Assembly: GCA_900768915.1 (NCBI GenBank)
Contig: CAAGEQ010000033.1
Coordinates: 3,578-67,577 of the forward strand
Direction: 5' to 3'
Length of the DNA stretch: 64,000 nucleotides
Source of the DNA: Candidatus Gastranaerophilales bacterium
GTDB taxonomy: Bacteria; Cyanobacteriota; Vampirovibrionia; Gastranaerophilales; Gastranaerophilaceae
Part shown: positions 1 through 9,261 of the stretch, piece after piece
Position numbering within the stretch: position 1 is the stretch's first letter
How the letters are laid out: every line of letters starts with the position of its first letter
Notes under the pieces: model-generated
The model's input: the letters and a program-made list of their open reading frames with translations, nothing else
Databases searched by the model: none
What the model was told of the DNA's origin: nothing
Program-made: the position numbers and the translations under genes

Positions 1-1
1 T

Positions 2-241
2 GAGAGTTTGGCTTATGATTCACATAAAAATTTAATTAAAAATGCTAATAAAAAAAATAATCAAATGAATGCAAGAAGTTTTAGTGATTTATTCAATAAA
101 ACTCTTGATGAATCTTCTCAAATTGATGTTCCAACAAAAAAGAATAAAAATAAATGGAATGACATAGCACAATCTGGAATAAATATTGCAGTTTCTGCAA
201 CAAACAAATTCTTTGAAATGGTAGAACAAGTCTTTAACTAG
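2..241 (+). CDS. hypothetical protein, 5' end cut by window
   Basis: The frame is open from the first bases of the window to a TAG stop, giving 79 visible residues; the true start lies upstream. The visible part is hydrophilic and rich in Asn, Lys and Ser, with no recognisable domain and no membrane segment. A short amphipathic stretch (INIAVSATNKFFEMVEQVF) closes the protein. It converges on the next gene with a 4-base overlap of the stop codons. Function unknown. Confidence 0.55.
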   Translation, partial: ESLAYDSHKNLIKNANKKNNQMNARSFSDLFNKTLDESSQIDVPTKKNKNKWNDIAQSGINIAVSATNKFFEMVEQVFN

Positions 242-816
242 ATTTTACGTCTTGATGTTGTTGCCAATTGTGATTGATAAAACGTACTGTTTTGGATTTT
301 CTTTTCAATTAAATTAACATTGTCATTAGAATCATTATATAAACAAACAAGATTATTTAATCTATGAGCCAATGATGTTTTCTCATAAAACTTTCCTGGG
401 ACTTTCAATATAGACCAGTAATATGCTTCTTTTTGAGTGGCAAGAGTTTCTTCCTGCATAGTTGCTCTATTAGATTTATGAAAACTTTCATGAGCGATAA
501 GACAAGCAATTTCTTCTTTTGAAGCATTTTTATATTTTGAATTTATTAATATATATCTTTCACCCCAGTTATCAACAGAATTGATAGCATAATGATTTTT
601 ATAACTATAATCAATCATTGATAAATCATAAAATATTATCTTAACAGAATTTTCCTCTAAATTTTGAAAAACCTCTTCTGCCCCGATATTTTTTAATAAC
701 CTCAAGGAATCCAAAATATCCTCATCTTGAGAAAAATTTCTAACATTCCATGAATACGCACATGTAGAGCAAAACAGCACCATACAAATGAGCGTAGATA
801 TAAATCTTACGAACAT
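238..816 (-). CDS. secreted HExxH metallopeptidase-like protein, copy A
   Basis: About 192 residues with a hydrophobic N-terminal signal peptide ending near SWN, so the protein should be exported. The core motif is IACLIAHESFHK, an HExxH zinc-binding signature, followed by an EE about 12 residues later (MQEETLATQKEA) that could supply the third ligand of a gluzincin-like site. It is a clear paralog of the protein encoded at 17847-18425; the two align over their whole length and share the YWS and SSFYRNQLA-like tail segments. I chose the second ATG because an AGGA lies eight bases before it; an in-frame ATG nine bases upstream overlaps that site. Peptidase activity is inferred from the motif only; substrate unknown. 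Confidence 0.65.
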   Translation of the reverse strand: MFVRFISTLICMVLFCSTCAYSWNVRNFSQDEDILDSLRLLKNIGAEEVFQNLEENSVKIIFYDLSMIDYSYKNHYAINSVDNWGERYILINSKYKNASKEEIACLIAHESFHKSNRATMQEETLATQKEAYYWSILKVPGKFYEKTSLAHRLNNLVCLYNDSNDNVNLIEKKIQNSTFYQSQLATTSRRKI

Positions 817-880
817 GATACACATCCTATTTATTTAATTGGTTGATAAACTTTTAACTTAAATACATAAAGTTGATACT

Positions 881-910
881 TATCTAATTTCTATAAGTGT
901 AATAACGACA
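881..910 (-). promoter_or_regulatory. conserved upstream block of HExxH copy A
   Basis: TATCTAATT and ATAACGACA lie 12 bases apart here, and the same two blocks lie 13 bases apart upstream of the paralog (18451-18481). Read on the minus strand the order is TGTCGTTAT then AATTAGATA. This could be a promoter or an operator shared by the two genes. The distance to the start codon differs (about 65 here, 26 there). Confidence 0.3.
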
Positions 911-1083
911 TCTTTCTCAGAAACTTTAGTTTTAAATGCACATGTACGTTACAAAAATTCATATAGTATTCTATAATCTAGTTATACCTTAATTTTCTAT
1001 ATTTAGATAACAAATTTTATTTAACATTGAATAATCTTTGTGATAATTTATAAGAAACAAATCAATTTTTAGTGGAGGAGAAT

Positions 1084-3141
1084 ATGAAAAAGCAACTATG
1101 TCTTATATTGGCATTATTTTTAATAATATTTTCAACGGATAAAGTAAATGCTCAAATCATTAATACAAACAGTAAAAAAAATACTATAAACTCAAACACA
1201 AGTATAGAACAAGTTTTACCAACAATTTCAAAGAAACAAGAAAAAGAATTAAAAACTAATATAACAAAAATTTATGGCTCTGATAAAACGAATGAAATTT
1301 ATACAAAAATTGAAGAACTAGCAACTAAAGCAAAATCTGAACGACCAGAGGATTTGATAAATGACGACGAAACAAGAACCTCTGACTGGTATAAAGATGA
1401 AATTATATATATGTTCTATGTTGACCAATTTGGAACTATAGTTGATGGAAAAAAGAATACATTTAAAGATTCCATAAAAATGCTTGATTACTTAAAAGAT
1501 TTAGGGGTAACAACCATTTATATTCTACCATTTGCAGATTCTCCAATGGACGATGCTGGTTTTGACGTAAAAAATCCTCAAAATATAAGAGCAGATTTAG
1601 GTGGAAGTAATGAATTCAAAGAATTTGCAACAATCGCAAGAAATAAAGGATTTAAAATAAAAGCAGATTTAGTACTTAATCATTTTTCAGACCAACACGA
1701 ATGGTTTCAAGATGCATTGAAAGGTGATTTAAAGAAACTAAACTATTTTATAGTTAAAGATAAAATGCCTGAATACAAAAAATATAATGACAAAAAATTA
1801 GGTACAGTTATTGAATATAAAGAAGATAACGGAAAAATCAGTAAAAGACGACTAATTTTTCCTGAAATAACAGAGAATCATTATAGAAAAGTGACAATAA
1901 AAGGAAAAGATTATTACATATATCATACGTTTTACCCATTCCAATTAGACATAAACTGGGAAAACCCAGAAGTTTTATATTATTGTTTAGAAACAATCAA
2001 CTATTGGGCAAATATGGGTATTGATATATTTAGAATGGACGCCATTCCTTATTGTTCAAAACAAGAAGGAACAAATGGAGAAAACTTGTCTAAAACTCAC
2101 GATATAATCAAATTATTATCAACGTACTTGCAAGAGATTTCACCACGTTCAGTAATGCAAGCAGAAGCATGTCAACCTCCAAAGGAAATTATTCCATATT
2201 TTGGTAGTGAACGTAAAGTCACATCAATAATTGACGGACAAGATAAAGATTTTAAAAGAACTGATGAAGTTCAAATCGCATACAATTTTCCATACATGCC
2301 AGCATTGTGGGCAAGTTTGTTAATGAGCGATAATAAATATATCATTGATGCAAACAAACAAACACCAAATATTCCAGAAAGTGCGAGTTGGGCAACATTC
2401 TTAAGAGTACATGATGAACTTACACTAGAGATGGTAACACCTGAGATAAGAGAATTAATATATAATAAACTTGAGCCAAAAGGGGCAAGTTTCAGAAAAG
2501 GTTTTGGCGTTAGTGGAAGAATGGCAAACTTTTTAGATAACGACCACGACAGAATAGAAATGGCCTTTTCAATATTATTAACTATGCCAGGAATACCAAT
2601 AATATATTATGGTGATGAAATTGGAGCACAAAACAATTTTGAAAACGAAAAACAAAATGCAGAACATAGAAAAAAGACTTCATTATTAAAAAAAATCAAA
2701 CTATTATCTTATTTTGATAGCAGAGATATCAATAGAGGTTCATTAAGTCAAAAAGCATTTTATGATGCAAAAAATAGCACAAAAACGTTTAGTGGAAAAA
2801 TTTATCATAAAGTCAAACTAATGATTACATTAAGAAAATCAATTCCGGCTCTAAGCAGGGGTGATTTAAAATTTTTAGAAACTGAAAAACCTTATATTCT
2901 AGCCTATATCAGAAGTTATAAAAACGAAAAGTATTTAATTGTCAACAATCTATCTAAAACAAGATGTACAGCAGAAGTCGAAATACCAACAGACGTAATT
3001 TTAAAAACAAACAAAACTGGTACAGTAAAACTCATAAATATCTTAAATAATCAAGAATTCAAATTAAAAGCATCTTTGAAAGACAAAAAGACACGACTAC
3101 TCATGTATCCATATTCTTTTGTTTGGTTAAAATTACCATAA
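1084..3141 (+). CDS. secreted alpha-amylase family (GH13) enzyme, trehalose-synthase-like
   Basis: A 685-residue glycoside hydrolase family 13 protein with an N-terminal signal peptide (hydrophobic stretch ending VNAQ), so it probably acts in the periplasm or outside the cell. The (beta/alpha)8 barrel starts near IIYMFYVDQFG. The four conserved GH13 regions are visible: DLVLNHFSD (I), GIDIFRMDA with the nucleophile Asp (II), MQAEA with the general acid Glu (III) and FLDNDHDR (IV). PGIPIIYYGDEIG follows. Region I and the HEWF context resemble trehalose synthase (TreS) and related alpha-glucosyl enzymes more than true alpha-amylase. The ATG is preceded by GGAGGAG; a GTG 12 bases upstream overlaps this site and is unlikely. 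Exact substrate cannot be read from sequence. Confidence 0.85.
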   Translation: MKKQLCLILALFLIIFSTDKVNAQIINTNSKKNTINSNTSIEQVLPTISKKQEKELKTNITKIYGSDKTNEIYTKIEELATKAKSERPEDLINDDETRTSDWYKDEIIYMFYVDQFGTIVDGKKNTFKDSIKMLDYLKDLGVTTIYILPFADSPMDDAGFDVKNPQNIRADLGGSNEFKEFATIARNKGFKIKADLVLNHFSDQHEWFQDALKGDLKKLNYFIVKDKMPEYKKYNDKKLGTVIEYKEDNGKISKRRLIFPEITENHYRKVTIKGKDYYIYHTFYPFQLDINWENPEVLYYCLETINYWANMGIDIFRMDAIPYCSKQEGTNGENLSKTHDIIKLLSTYLQEISPRSVMQAEACQPPKEIIPYFGSERKVTSIIDGQDKDFKRTDEVQIAYNFPYMPALWASLLMSDNKYIIDANKQTPNIPESASWATFLRVHDELTLEMVTPEIRELIYNKLEPKGASFRKGFGVSGRMANFLDNDHDRIEMAFSILLTMPGIPIIYYGDEIGAQNNFENEKQNAEHRKKTSLLKKIKLLSYFDSRDINRGSLSQKAFYDAKNSTKTFSGKIYHKVKLMITLRKSIPALSRGDLKFLETEKPYILAYIRSYKNEKYLIVNNLSKTRCTAEVEIPTDVILKTNKTGTVKLINILNNQEFKLKASLKDKKTRLLMYPYSFVWLKLP

Positions 3142-3211
3142 AATATAGTTATTTTGTCTAATAAAACATCTAAAATAAAGTTTATAATTAATTTATACAG
3201 GAGCATTTAGT

Positions 3212-3544
3212 ATGTTTGAACTTATATTAAAATGGATACTATTGTCATTGTGTATTTTATTTGTTGGGTGGCTTATTCCTGGAATAACAATTGCTAATTT
3301 CAAAACAGCAATGATTGCTGGATTACTAATTGCATTTACCAACTTGTTCATAAAACCAATATTATTATTTTTAACCTTACCCATAAATATTCTAACATTA
3401 GGCTTCTTTGTTTTAGTTATTAATGCTTTATTATTTATGTTTGTAGCATCTCTTATAAATGGAATTGAAATAAACGGATTTTTAAATGCTTTTTGGGGTG
3501 CTTTACTATTATCAATACTAACAATTGGATTAGAACAAATTTAA
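3212..3544 (+). CDS. YvlD-type small membrane protein (phage holin superfamily IV-like)
   Basis: 110 residues with four closely spaced hydrophobic segments and very few charged residues. The segments GWLIPGITIANFKTAMIAGL and FTNLFIKPILLFLTLPINILTLG match the PF04020/YvlD family, in which the NxFIKPxLxxLxLPxxxLTLG block is diagnostic. The family is often labelled phage holin, but no lysis genes are nearby, and YvlD-type proteins are ordinary chromosomal inner-membrane proteins of unclear role. A good ribosome site (CAGGAG) precedes the ATG. Confidence 0.8.
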   Translation: MFELILKWILLSLCILFVGWLIPGITIANFKTAMIAGLLIAFTNLFIKPILLFLTLPINILTLGFFVLVINALLFMFVASLINGIEINGFLNAFWGALLLSILTIGLEQI

Positions 3545-3637
3545 TAATAAAATACTGCCAACTTCAATATAACCACAAAGATAATTGATTTTAATAATGT
3601 AACTTCATATATTAAAAACGTAAAAAAGGAGTTCATT

Positions 3638-3943
3638 ATGTACTATAACAAATTAAAATTAGAAGACATCGTTCAAAATGAAACAAAAAAAATTAATGAA
3701 AAGATTTTATTAGAAAACGGAGACTCAAAACTATTAGCAGTTGCATTAAAAAAAGATGAAATGCTACCAGAACACGAATCTAATACAGATGCTTGTGCTT
3801 ATGTTTATGATGGTGATGTAGATTTTCACTTTGAAGCAGAAGAGTTCAACCTAAAAAAAGACGAAATAATATTCTTTAAAAAACATGATAAACACAGTGT
3901 CCATGCTAATAAAAATAGTAAATTTCTTGTAATTAAAATTTAA
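3638..3943 (+). CDS. small single-domain cupin protein
   Basis: 101 residues forming one cupin barrel. The metal-binding motif is loose: LPEHESNTDACAYVYDGDVDF corresponds to cupin motif 1, and KKHDKHSVHA to motif 2 with its His. Such small cupins are sensors, isomerases or storage-type binding proteins, and the ligand here cannot be told. AAGGAG lies seven bases before the ATG. It stands alone between the YvlD-like protein and the histidine kinase, all on the same strand. Confidence 0.7.
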   Translation: MYYNKLKLEDIVQNETKKINEKILLENGDSKLLAVALKKDEMLPEHESNTDACAYVYDGDVDFHFEAEEFNLKKDEIIFFKKHDKHSVHANKNSKFLVIKI

Positions 3944-4011
3944 AATCAGTACTTCTCAGTCACACGACTAGTAGACACAACCTTTTTAAAAATATAAAAT
4001 TTAAATAAGAT

Positions 4012-5169
4012 ATGCTGATTTTAAATACAATATTGTTAGTATGTGTAATTTTTTCAGGTGGTTACATTTTTAATATTCACAGAAGATTAGAAATGTACCG
4101 TCAAAACAATATATATTTGCACTATTTGCTTAAATATGTTCCTCTAGGATTTTATTTCAAAGACCTAGATGGAACAATACTTTTAGCGAACAAAGAATTT
4201 GCAGATATGGTAGACACAGATTTTTCATCTATCGTTGGTAAAAATTATAAAGAAGTATTTATAAAAAATATCCATCCTATTATTGAAGCCGAAGATAAAG
4301 AAATAATAAAAACTAAAAGTATAATAAATTTAGAAAAAACTTTTACTCTAAAGAAAAATGAGCCACACCATTTCCGAATTTTAAAATCTCCAATTACAGA
4401 TATAAACAATAACGTAAAAGGTTTCATTGTTATCTTTAAAAATATAGATGATGTTAAGGAAATAGAAAACAATAAAGAAACTTTTATTGCAACATTAACA
4501 CACGACCTCAAAACTCCAACATTTGCACAAATGAATATGTCAAAATTATTATTAAATGAACATTTTGGAAAATTAACAAAAGAACAAGCCGAAATGATAA
4601 CATTAATACAAGATTCTTGTAGTTATTGTGCTGATTTAATTGCAACAGTATTATATACTTATAAATACAATACTGGACAAATAAAATTAAACATTTCTGA
4701 TTTTGATATAATTGAACTTATAAATATATTAAAAAATGGACTTAAAAACCTATCAAAAGAAAGAAATATTGAAATACGATTAAATACCAACTATGAAAAA
4801 TATATAATTAATGCTGATCAATTACAAATAAAAAGAGTCATAGTAAATTTATTATCTAACGCAATAACATATAGTTATGAAAAAACGACTATTAATATAG
4901 ATTTTAAAGTTAATAAAAATACAATAACAGTACGAATTAAAAACTCTGGAACAACAATATCAAAACAAGAATTAAAAACAATTTTTGAACAATATACATT
5001 AAAAAATTGCTATGCGAAACAAACAAGTACCGGATTAGGTTTATATTTATCAAAACAAATTATTGAAAGCCATAATGGAGAAATAAAAGCAACTAGTTTA
5101 ACTGATGAAGGAATAAACATATTTGAATTTACAATACCAACTAAATATACAAAAAAACAAATTTTATGA
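4012..5169 (+). CDS. membrane-anchored PAS sensor histidine kinase
   Basis: 385 residues. One N-terminal transmembrane helix (about residues 1-20) is followed by a short linker, a PAS domain (about 40-150, including YFKDLDGTILLANKEFADMV) and a HisKA/HATPase core. The phospho-acceptor His lies in THDLKTP (near residue 164). The N box is QIKRVIVNLLSNAITYS, the F box is FEQY and the G2 box is TGLGLYLSKQIIESHNG. The G1 box is weak (RIKNSGTTI instead of DxGxG), which may lower ATP affinity. No response regulator gene is adjacent, so it is an orphan kinase in this window. No strong ribosome site is seen before the ATG. Confidence 0.85.
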   Translation: MLILNTILLVCVIFSGGYIFNIHRRLEMYRQNNIYLHYLLKYVPLGFYFKDLDGTILLANKEFADMVDTDFSSIVGKNYKEVFIKNIHPIIEAEDKEIIKTKSIINLEKTFTLKKNEPHHFRILKSPITDINNNVKGFIVIFKNIDDVKEIENNKETFIATLTHDLKTPTFAQMNMSKLLLNEHFGKLTKEQAEMITLIQDSCSYCADLIATVLYTYKYNTGQIKLNISDFDIIELINILKNGLKNLSKERNIEIRLNTNYEKYIINADQLQIKRVIVNLLSNAITYSYEKTTINIDFKVNKNTITVRIKNSGTTISKQELKTIFEQYTLKNCYAKQTSTGLGLYLSKQIIESHNGEIKATSLTDEGINIFEFTIPTKYTKKQIL

Positions 5170-5237
5170 TAAATTTAACACTTTAAAACTTTATTTCAGT
5201 GATTATAATAAAGTTATAAACAAAGAAAGGTTAAATT

Positions 5238-5534
5238 ATGTTATCACCATATTTAGTATTAAAATCAGCAGTGGGAGCGGTACAAGACAGACACTTTATT
5301 GGTAAAAACACAAACAAAAAATTATCAAGTATAGATGCTGCATATTATAATAAAATGGTAGCAGAAACTGGTCAAAGTACCCATAATCCAATTACTTATT
5401 TTAAAAATTTAAAAAAAGCATATAATGTAAATGTTGATAGATTTGAATTAGTTGCACAAGCAAATGCACCCTTCAAAAAACCATCTACAATAAAAAAAGT
5501 TCTAAAAACAATAAGAAATTCTTTAAAAGGTTAA
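5238..5534 (+). CDS. hypothetical protein with HFIGK N-terminal tag
   Basis: 98 residues, basic, with no domain I recognise. The start is supported by AAAGAAAGG ten bases upstream. Residues 19-23 read HFIGK, resembling the HFTGK, SFTGT and SFRAK segments near the N-termini of the proteins at 6510, 22430 (minus) and 10080. The rest is moderately hydrophilic and ends in a Lys-rich helix (STIKKVLKTIRNSLKG). It lies 13 bases upstream of the PPC-domain gene and may be co-transcribed with it. Function unknown. Confidence 0.55.
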   Translation: MLSPYLVLKSAVGAVQDRHFIGKNTNKKLSSIDAAYYNKMVAETGQSTHNPITYFKNLKKAYNVNVDRFELVAQANAPFKKPSTIKKVLKTIRNSLKG

Positions 5535-5547
5535 AATTCATTAAATT

Positions 5548-5982
5548 ATGCAAACAAAAAAATACGAATATAAGAAATTTGATAATATATATGCTATCAG
5601 ACTAATTAAAGACTCGGAAATAATTCATTCATTGAAAGAATTTTGTGAAGAAAATAAAATCACTGCGGGAATCATTCAAGGTATTGGAGCATTAAATTCA
5701 TTAACGCTCGGTTATTTCAATTCTGTAACTAAAGAATATACAGAAAAAACTATTCAAGGTTCCATTGAAATGACAAGTTTAATGGGAAATATTTCTATTA
5801 AAGATTCTCAAACATACCTACATTGCCACGTAACAGCATCAAATGATGATTACAACACGATTGGAGGTCATCTTATTAGTGCAACAATAAGTTTAACTGG
5901 AGAAATTTTTATAACAGCACTTGATGGAAAAATAAACAGATATTTAGATAATGAAACCGGACTAAATTTATTCAAATTTTAA
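5548..5982 (+). CDS. PPC/DUF296-domain protein
   Basis: 144 residues that match the whole PPC (plants and prokaryotes conserved, DUF296) fold. GIIQGIGALNSLTLGYF is the typical N-terminal strand-turn segment. LHCHVTASNDDYNTIGGHL carries the conserved His cluster that binds metal in bacterial members. In plants the domain is fused to AT-hooks; bacterial stand-alone forms have no established reaction. There is no AT-hook here. It ends in a 4-base overlap with the convergent acetyltransferase gene. Confidence 0.8.
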   Translation: MQTKKYEYKKFDNIYAIRLIKDSEIIHSLKEFCEENKITAGIIQGIGALNSLTLGYFNSVTKEYTEKTIQGSIEMTSLMGNISIKDSQTYLHCHVTASNDDYNTIGGHLISATISLTGEIFITALDGKINRYLDNETGLNLFKF

Positions 5983-6425
5983 ATTTCTTTTTTCATCTCT
6001 ATATATGGCAATTTTGAAAAACCATTTTTACTGTATACATGAACAGCATGGGAGTTTTCTTCTTCTACTTCTAATCTTAAAATAGCATTAGAATTATTTT
6101 TTTCGATGTATTCAATAAATTTAGGTACAATATTTTTACCACGGTAATTTTCTTTCAAATACAAATCTTCTAGCCATATACAAGGTTTTCCAAATTCGGT
6201 AGAAAAACTATGTGCAATCATTGCATAACCAACAATAATATTTTCTATAAGAAAAACATATCCCTCTAGAAATGGACTATTGCTAACACAGGTATCAAAA
6301 TCACAACAAAAAATTTCACTACTGCCATTCGTATAAACTGCATCAGAAGAATAAAATGTTTCCATCATAGAAACAATTTCATTTTTATCAGACTCAACAA
6401 ATTTTCTAAAACTAATCAAATCCAT
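5979..6425 (-). CDS. GNAT-family N-acetyltransferase
   Basis: 148 residues with the GNAT core: a strand IIVGYAMIAHSF, then WLEDLYLKENYRGKNIVPKFIEYI. In the latter LEDLYLxxxYRGKNI corresponds to motif A, where the R-G-K/x-G/N-I loop binds the CoA pyrophosphate, and LRLEVEEENSHAVHVYSKNGF is motif B. It may acetylate a small amine or an antibiotic-like substrate, but the acceptor is unknown. It is convergent with the PPC-domain gene and divergent from the large gene starting at 6510. Confidence 0.82.
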   Translation of the reverse strand: MDLISFRKFVESDKNEIVSMMETFYSSDAVYTNGSSEIFCCDFDTCVSNSPFLEGYVFLIENIIVGYAMIAHSFSTEFGKPCIWLEDLYLKENYRGKNIVPKFIEYIEKNNSNAILRLEVEEENSHAVHVYSKNGFSKLPYIEMKKEI

Positions 6426-6509
6426 AATACTGAATATAACATAAATTTAAAATTTATATAACTTTACATACTAACAAATTTTTCATCTTTTGAACATTTG
6501 ATAAATATT

Positions 6510-9191
6510 ATGATATCAATTAAAAATAATTTATTAATCCAACAACCACATTTTACAGGCAAAAGAACTGACAAAATTGATGCGAATGTTATGAACTATC
6601 ACGAGCATCAAATAAGTACTATTCCTGATTCTTATGGAAAAACATTAATAAAAAAACACGAAGAGAACAAAGAACTAAGCGAATTAGAACGTTTAGAAAA
6701 AACATTAAGCGAAACCTCTAATTCTGATAAGATTTCATTGAAAGATGCTGTTAATGAACTTAACTCTCTTAACTTATCAAGTAAAAGAGCAACGGATATA
6801 ATTTTGGCTTGTACTTTTGAAAACGATAATCCAGAAATAACAATTAATAAAAAAGCATTATTAATTACTAAAGAAACTATGTTGTACGATGGTAAACTTC
6901 CTGCAAAATATACTGATGCAATAAGAGGATGTTTAGATGAAGATACAGAAACCTTCAATTTGAAAAAATTTGATTCAATGTTTAATGCAAGAGGTGAAGT
7001 AAAAATAACAGCACGTACAAAATCAAATCCAACAAATTATGAAAAGACATTACGTGAAACAAAAAGAGCAAAACGTTTAAAAATACAACAATATGTAGAA
7101 CAGAATTATGTTCAAACCAAAAGAAAAGATTTTAAAACATCTATGTTCTTTTCTCCATTAGAAGAACAAACAAAACCAATCATTGATGGAATAAATAACA
7201 ATAAAGATTTTCCAGATGCATTAAAAGACAGTATGAAAGATGCAGTAAATAATGGTGATTTTGATTTAAAGAATGTTTATACAAATTATTACTCATTACT
7301 AGATGATTGCAAAACATTAGATGATGTAAAAGAATTGTATCCAGAATTAAAATATCCTGATAAAAAACCTGAATATCAAAAAAGTGCAGGTCCACGTGTA
7401 TTATCAAATAGACTAGCAAAAGAAAATTTTGATAACGTAATAATTACAACATTAAAAAAATTGCATAAAAATTTACAAACTCCTAATGGAATGTATATAG
7501 AATTTGAAAATAGTCCGGCTACGACATGGCAATGTATGAAAAATGCTGGCTATGAATTTTCAACGCCTTCAAAAGAAACATTATCATTATTAAAAAAAGG
7601 TGAAGACTTGAAATCTGCATACGAAAACATGCCAGAATATACAGAAGATGAAATAAAACAAATTGCGAATAAACATTCAATCAGAACAAGTCACGTATGG
7701 AACGATTACCACGAATTAACAAGTAAAAATTGGATGCCTGTACGATTAATAAAACATAAACGTCTAAATCCAGAAACAAGCAAATACAGTACAAATAAAC
7801 TTGTAAATTCTTATTTATATAATTTATATCAAACAAATAAAAATGGAGAATATTCTTCAAATCCGCTAGAAAAACTTGATGAAATCGGATATGCCAATAA
7901 AGATGTCAAAAATGTAATCAATAGAACATATTGGACTAGATTTAAAGATGAAGATGAAAATGCAAAATATTCTAATGACTTTAAAGAATTCAAAAAGCAA
8001 TTCGATAAAGAATCTATCGGAAAATCGTTAGAAAAACTTGAAGATAATTATACAAAAGCATTTTTCTCTTTATATTGGACACCTGAAAGAGTTGACAATT
8101 TAAAAAAAGATATGCAAACATCGTATGATTTAATTTACGAAAAAGTCATACTAAAAGAACAAATGCAACCAAAAGTTGTAACAAATAATGACGTAAAAGA
8201 ATTGATAGAAGATAATTTATCAATGGAAGTTCCTGAAAAAATTGAAGATGATAAACTATCGAAATTCAAATATCGAGTAAGTACAATTAGAGATAAAGAA
8301 CTTAAACAACGTTGTTTAAGCAGTATTAATGATGGTGAAAATAGCGACTTAGGCTATTTTAATACAATTAATGATATTATTGAAAAATCTACAGAAGACG
8401 ATTATATAGATGAAGATAAAGCCTCTGTTTTAATCAATTTGCACGACAAATATTTAAATAGTATCATTACAAATAATAACACTCAATCAGAAGACGAATT
8501 TGTAATAGCACAATTAGAACAATATCAACAACCTAATGGTGATATTGATTATGAAAAAGCAAATAAAGAAACAAAAGTTGAAGCTAAATATTTTTCAAAA
8601 TATGCTCAAATGGAACAAGAAGGTGAAAACGAAATAAATTCTCTAATTGAAGATAAATTCATATTTGATGATAATGAAAATTATGAAGATGCAGCCAAAA
8701 TTTTAGAATATTATAGCGATATTCCAAAAACATTTAAGGATAAATATACAACCATTTTAAAAAAATCCTCTAAACTAGATAATGATAACTTCATGCAAAT
8801 AGCAACAGAACTTCACGACAAAATCTCATCTTGGAATTATGATAATGATGAAGAAATAATAATGGATAAAGACAAAATCCCTCAAAAAGTTGTTATCACA
8901 CATAATGCGAAAGAAAACTTGTTGAATGCAGTTCACGGAAACTTAGATTTGTTTGATAATTATTTAAACAAATTCTATTCTGCAGCACAAACAAGAACAG
9001 GTAACAAAGGTGGACAAGGTATAAAAACAGTACCTGGCTCTGGCTATGATGCAGAAATCAAAATTATGGGTGCAGGTGGTGATATTAGAATGTACACAAG
9101 ATCTATAAGTCCGGAAGATAAATGGAAATATTCACAAACTGATAATATTAATGTTAAATATATCTTTGATACATGTGGAGAACATTTATAA
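6510..9191 (+). CDS. large protein of unknown function (893 aa) with HFTGK tag
   Basis: A single uninterrupted frame. The first ATG gives MISIKNNLLI followed by HFTGK at residues 14-18; a TTG 12 bases upstream is also in frame, and neither start has a clear ribosome site. There is no signal peptide and no membrane helix. The protein is highly charged, rich in Lys, Glu, Asp and Asn, and looks mostly helical. A different C-terminal segment stands out: RTGNKGGQGIKTVPGSGYD, then KIMGAGGDIRMYTR, glycine-rich and likely a separate small domain. I do not recognise any family. It is followed by a strong bidirectional terminator. The length, N-terminal tag and isolated position suggest a lineage-specific effector-like or structural protein, but this is a guess. 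Confidence 0.6.
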   Translation: MISIKNNLLIQQPHFTGKRTDKIDANVMNYHEHQISTIPDSYGKTLIKKHEENKELSELERLEKTLSETSNSDKISLKDAVNELNSLNLSSKRATDIILACTFENDNPEITINKKALLITKETMLYDGKLPAKYTDAIRGCLDEDTETFNLKKFDSMFNARGEVKITARTKSNPTNYEKTLRETKRAKRLKIQQYVEQNYVQTKRKDFKTSMFFSPLEEQTKPIIDGINNNKDFPDALKDSMKDAVNNGDFDLKNVYTNYYSLLDDCKTLDDVKELYPELKYPDKKPEYQKSAGPRVLSNRLAKENFDNVIITTLKKLHKNLQTPNGMYIEFENSPATTWQCMKNAGYEFSTPSKETLSLLKKGEDLKSAYENMPEYTEDEIKQIANKHSIRTSHVWNDYHELTSKNWMPVRLIKHKRLNPETSKYSTNKLVNSYLYNLYQTNKNGEYSSNPLEKLDEIGYANKDVKNVINRTYWTRFKDEDENAKYSNDFKEFKKQFDKESIGKSLEKLEDNYTKAFFSLYWTPERVDNLKKDMQTSYDLIYEKVILKEQMQPKVVTNNDVKELIEDNLSMEVPEKIEDDKLSKFKYRVSTIRDKELKQRCLSSINDGENSDLGYFNTINDIIEKSTEDDYIDEDKASVLINLHDKYLNSIITNNNTQSEDEFVIAQLEQYQQPNGDIDYEKANKETKVEAKYFSKYAQMEQEGENEINSLIEDKFIFDDNENYEDAAKILEYYSDIPKTFKDKYTTILKKSSKLDNDNFMQIATELHDKISSWNYDNDEEIIMDKDKIPQKVVITHNAKENLLNAVHGNLDLFDNYLNKFYSAAQTRTGNKGGQGIKTVPGSGYDAEIKIMGAGGDIRMYTRSISPEDKWKYSQTDNINVKYIFDTCGEHL

Positions 9192-9204
9192 TATTTATTT
9201 CATA

Positions 9205-9241
9205 AAAAAGCCTAAGTTATCAATGATAAATTAGGCTTTTT
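9205..9241. terminator. bidirectional intrinsic terminator
   Basis: AAAAAGCCTAA pairs with TTAGGCTTTTT around an extended TTATC/GATAA stem, giving runs of A and T on both sides. It serves the convergent genes ending at 9191 (plus) and 9262 (minus). Confidence 0.85.
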
Positions 9242-9261
9242 AATTATTTAACAATTATCAT

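Noticed and set aside
3212..3544. Phage holin as sign of a prophage
   Set aside because: The family name is holin-like, but this is the chromosomal YvlD type; no lysis, capsid or integrase genes are near.
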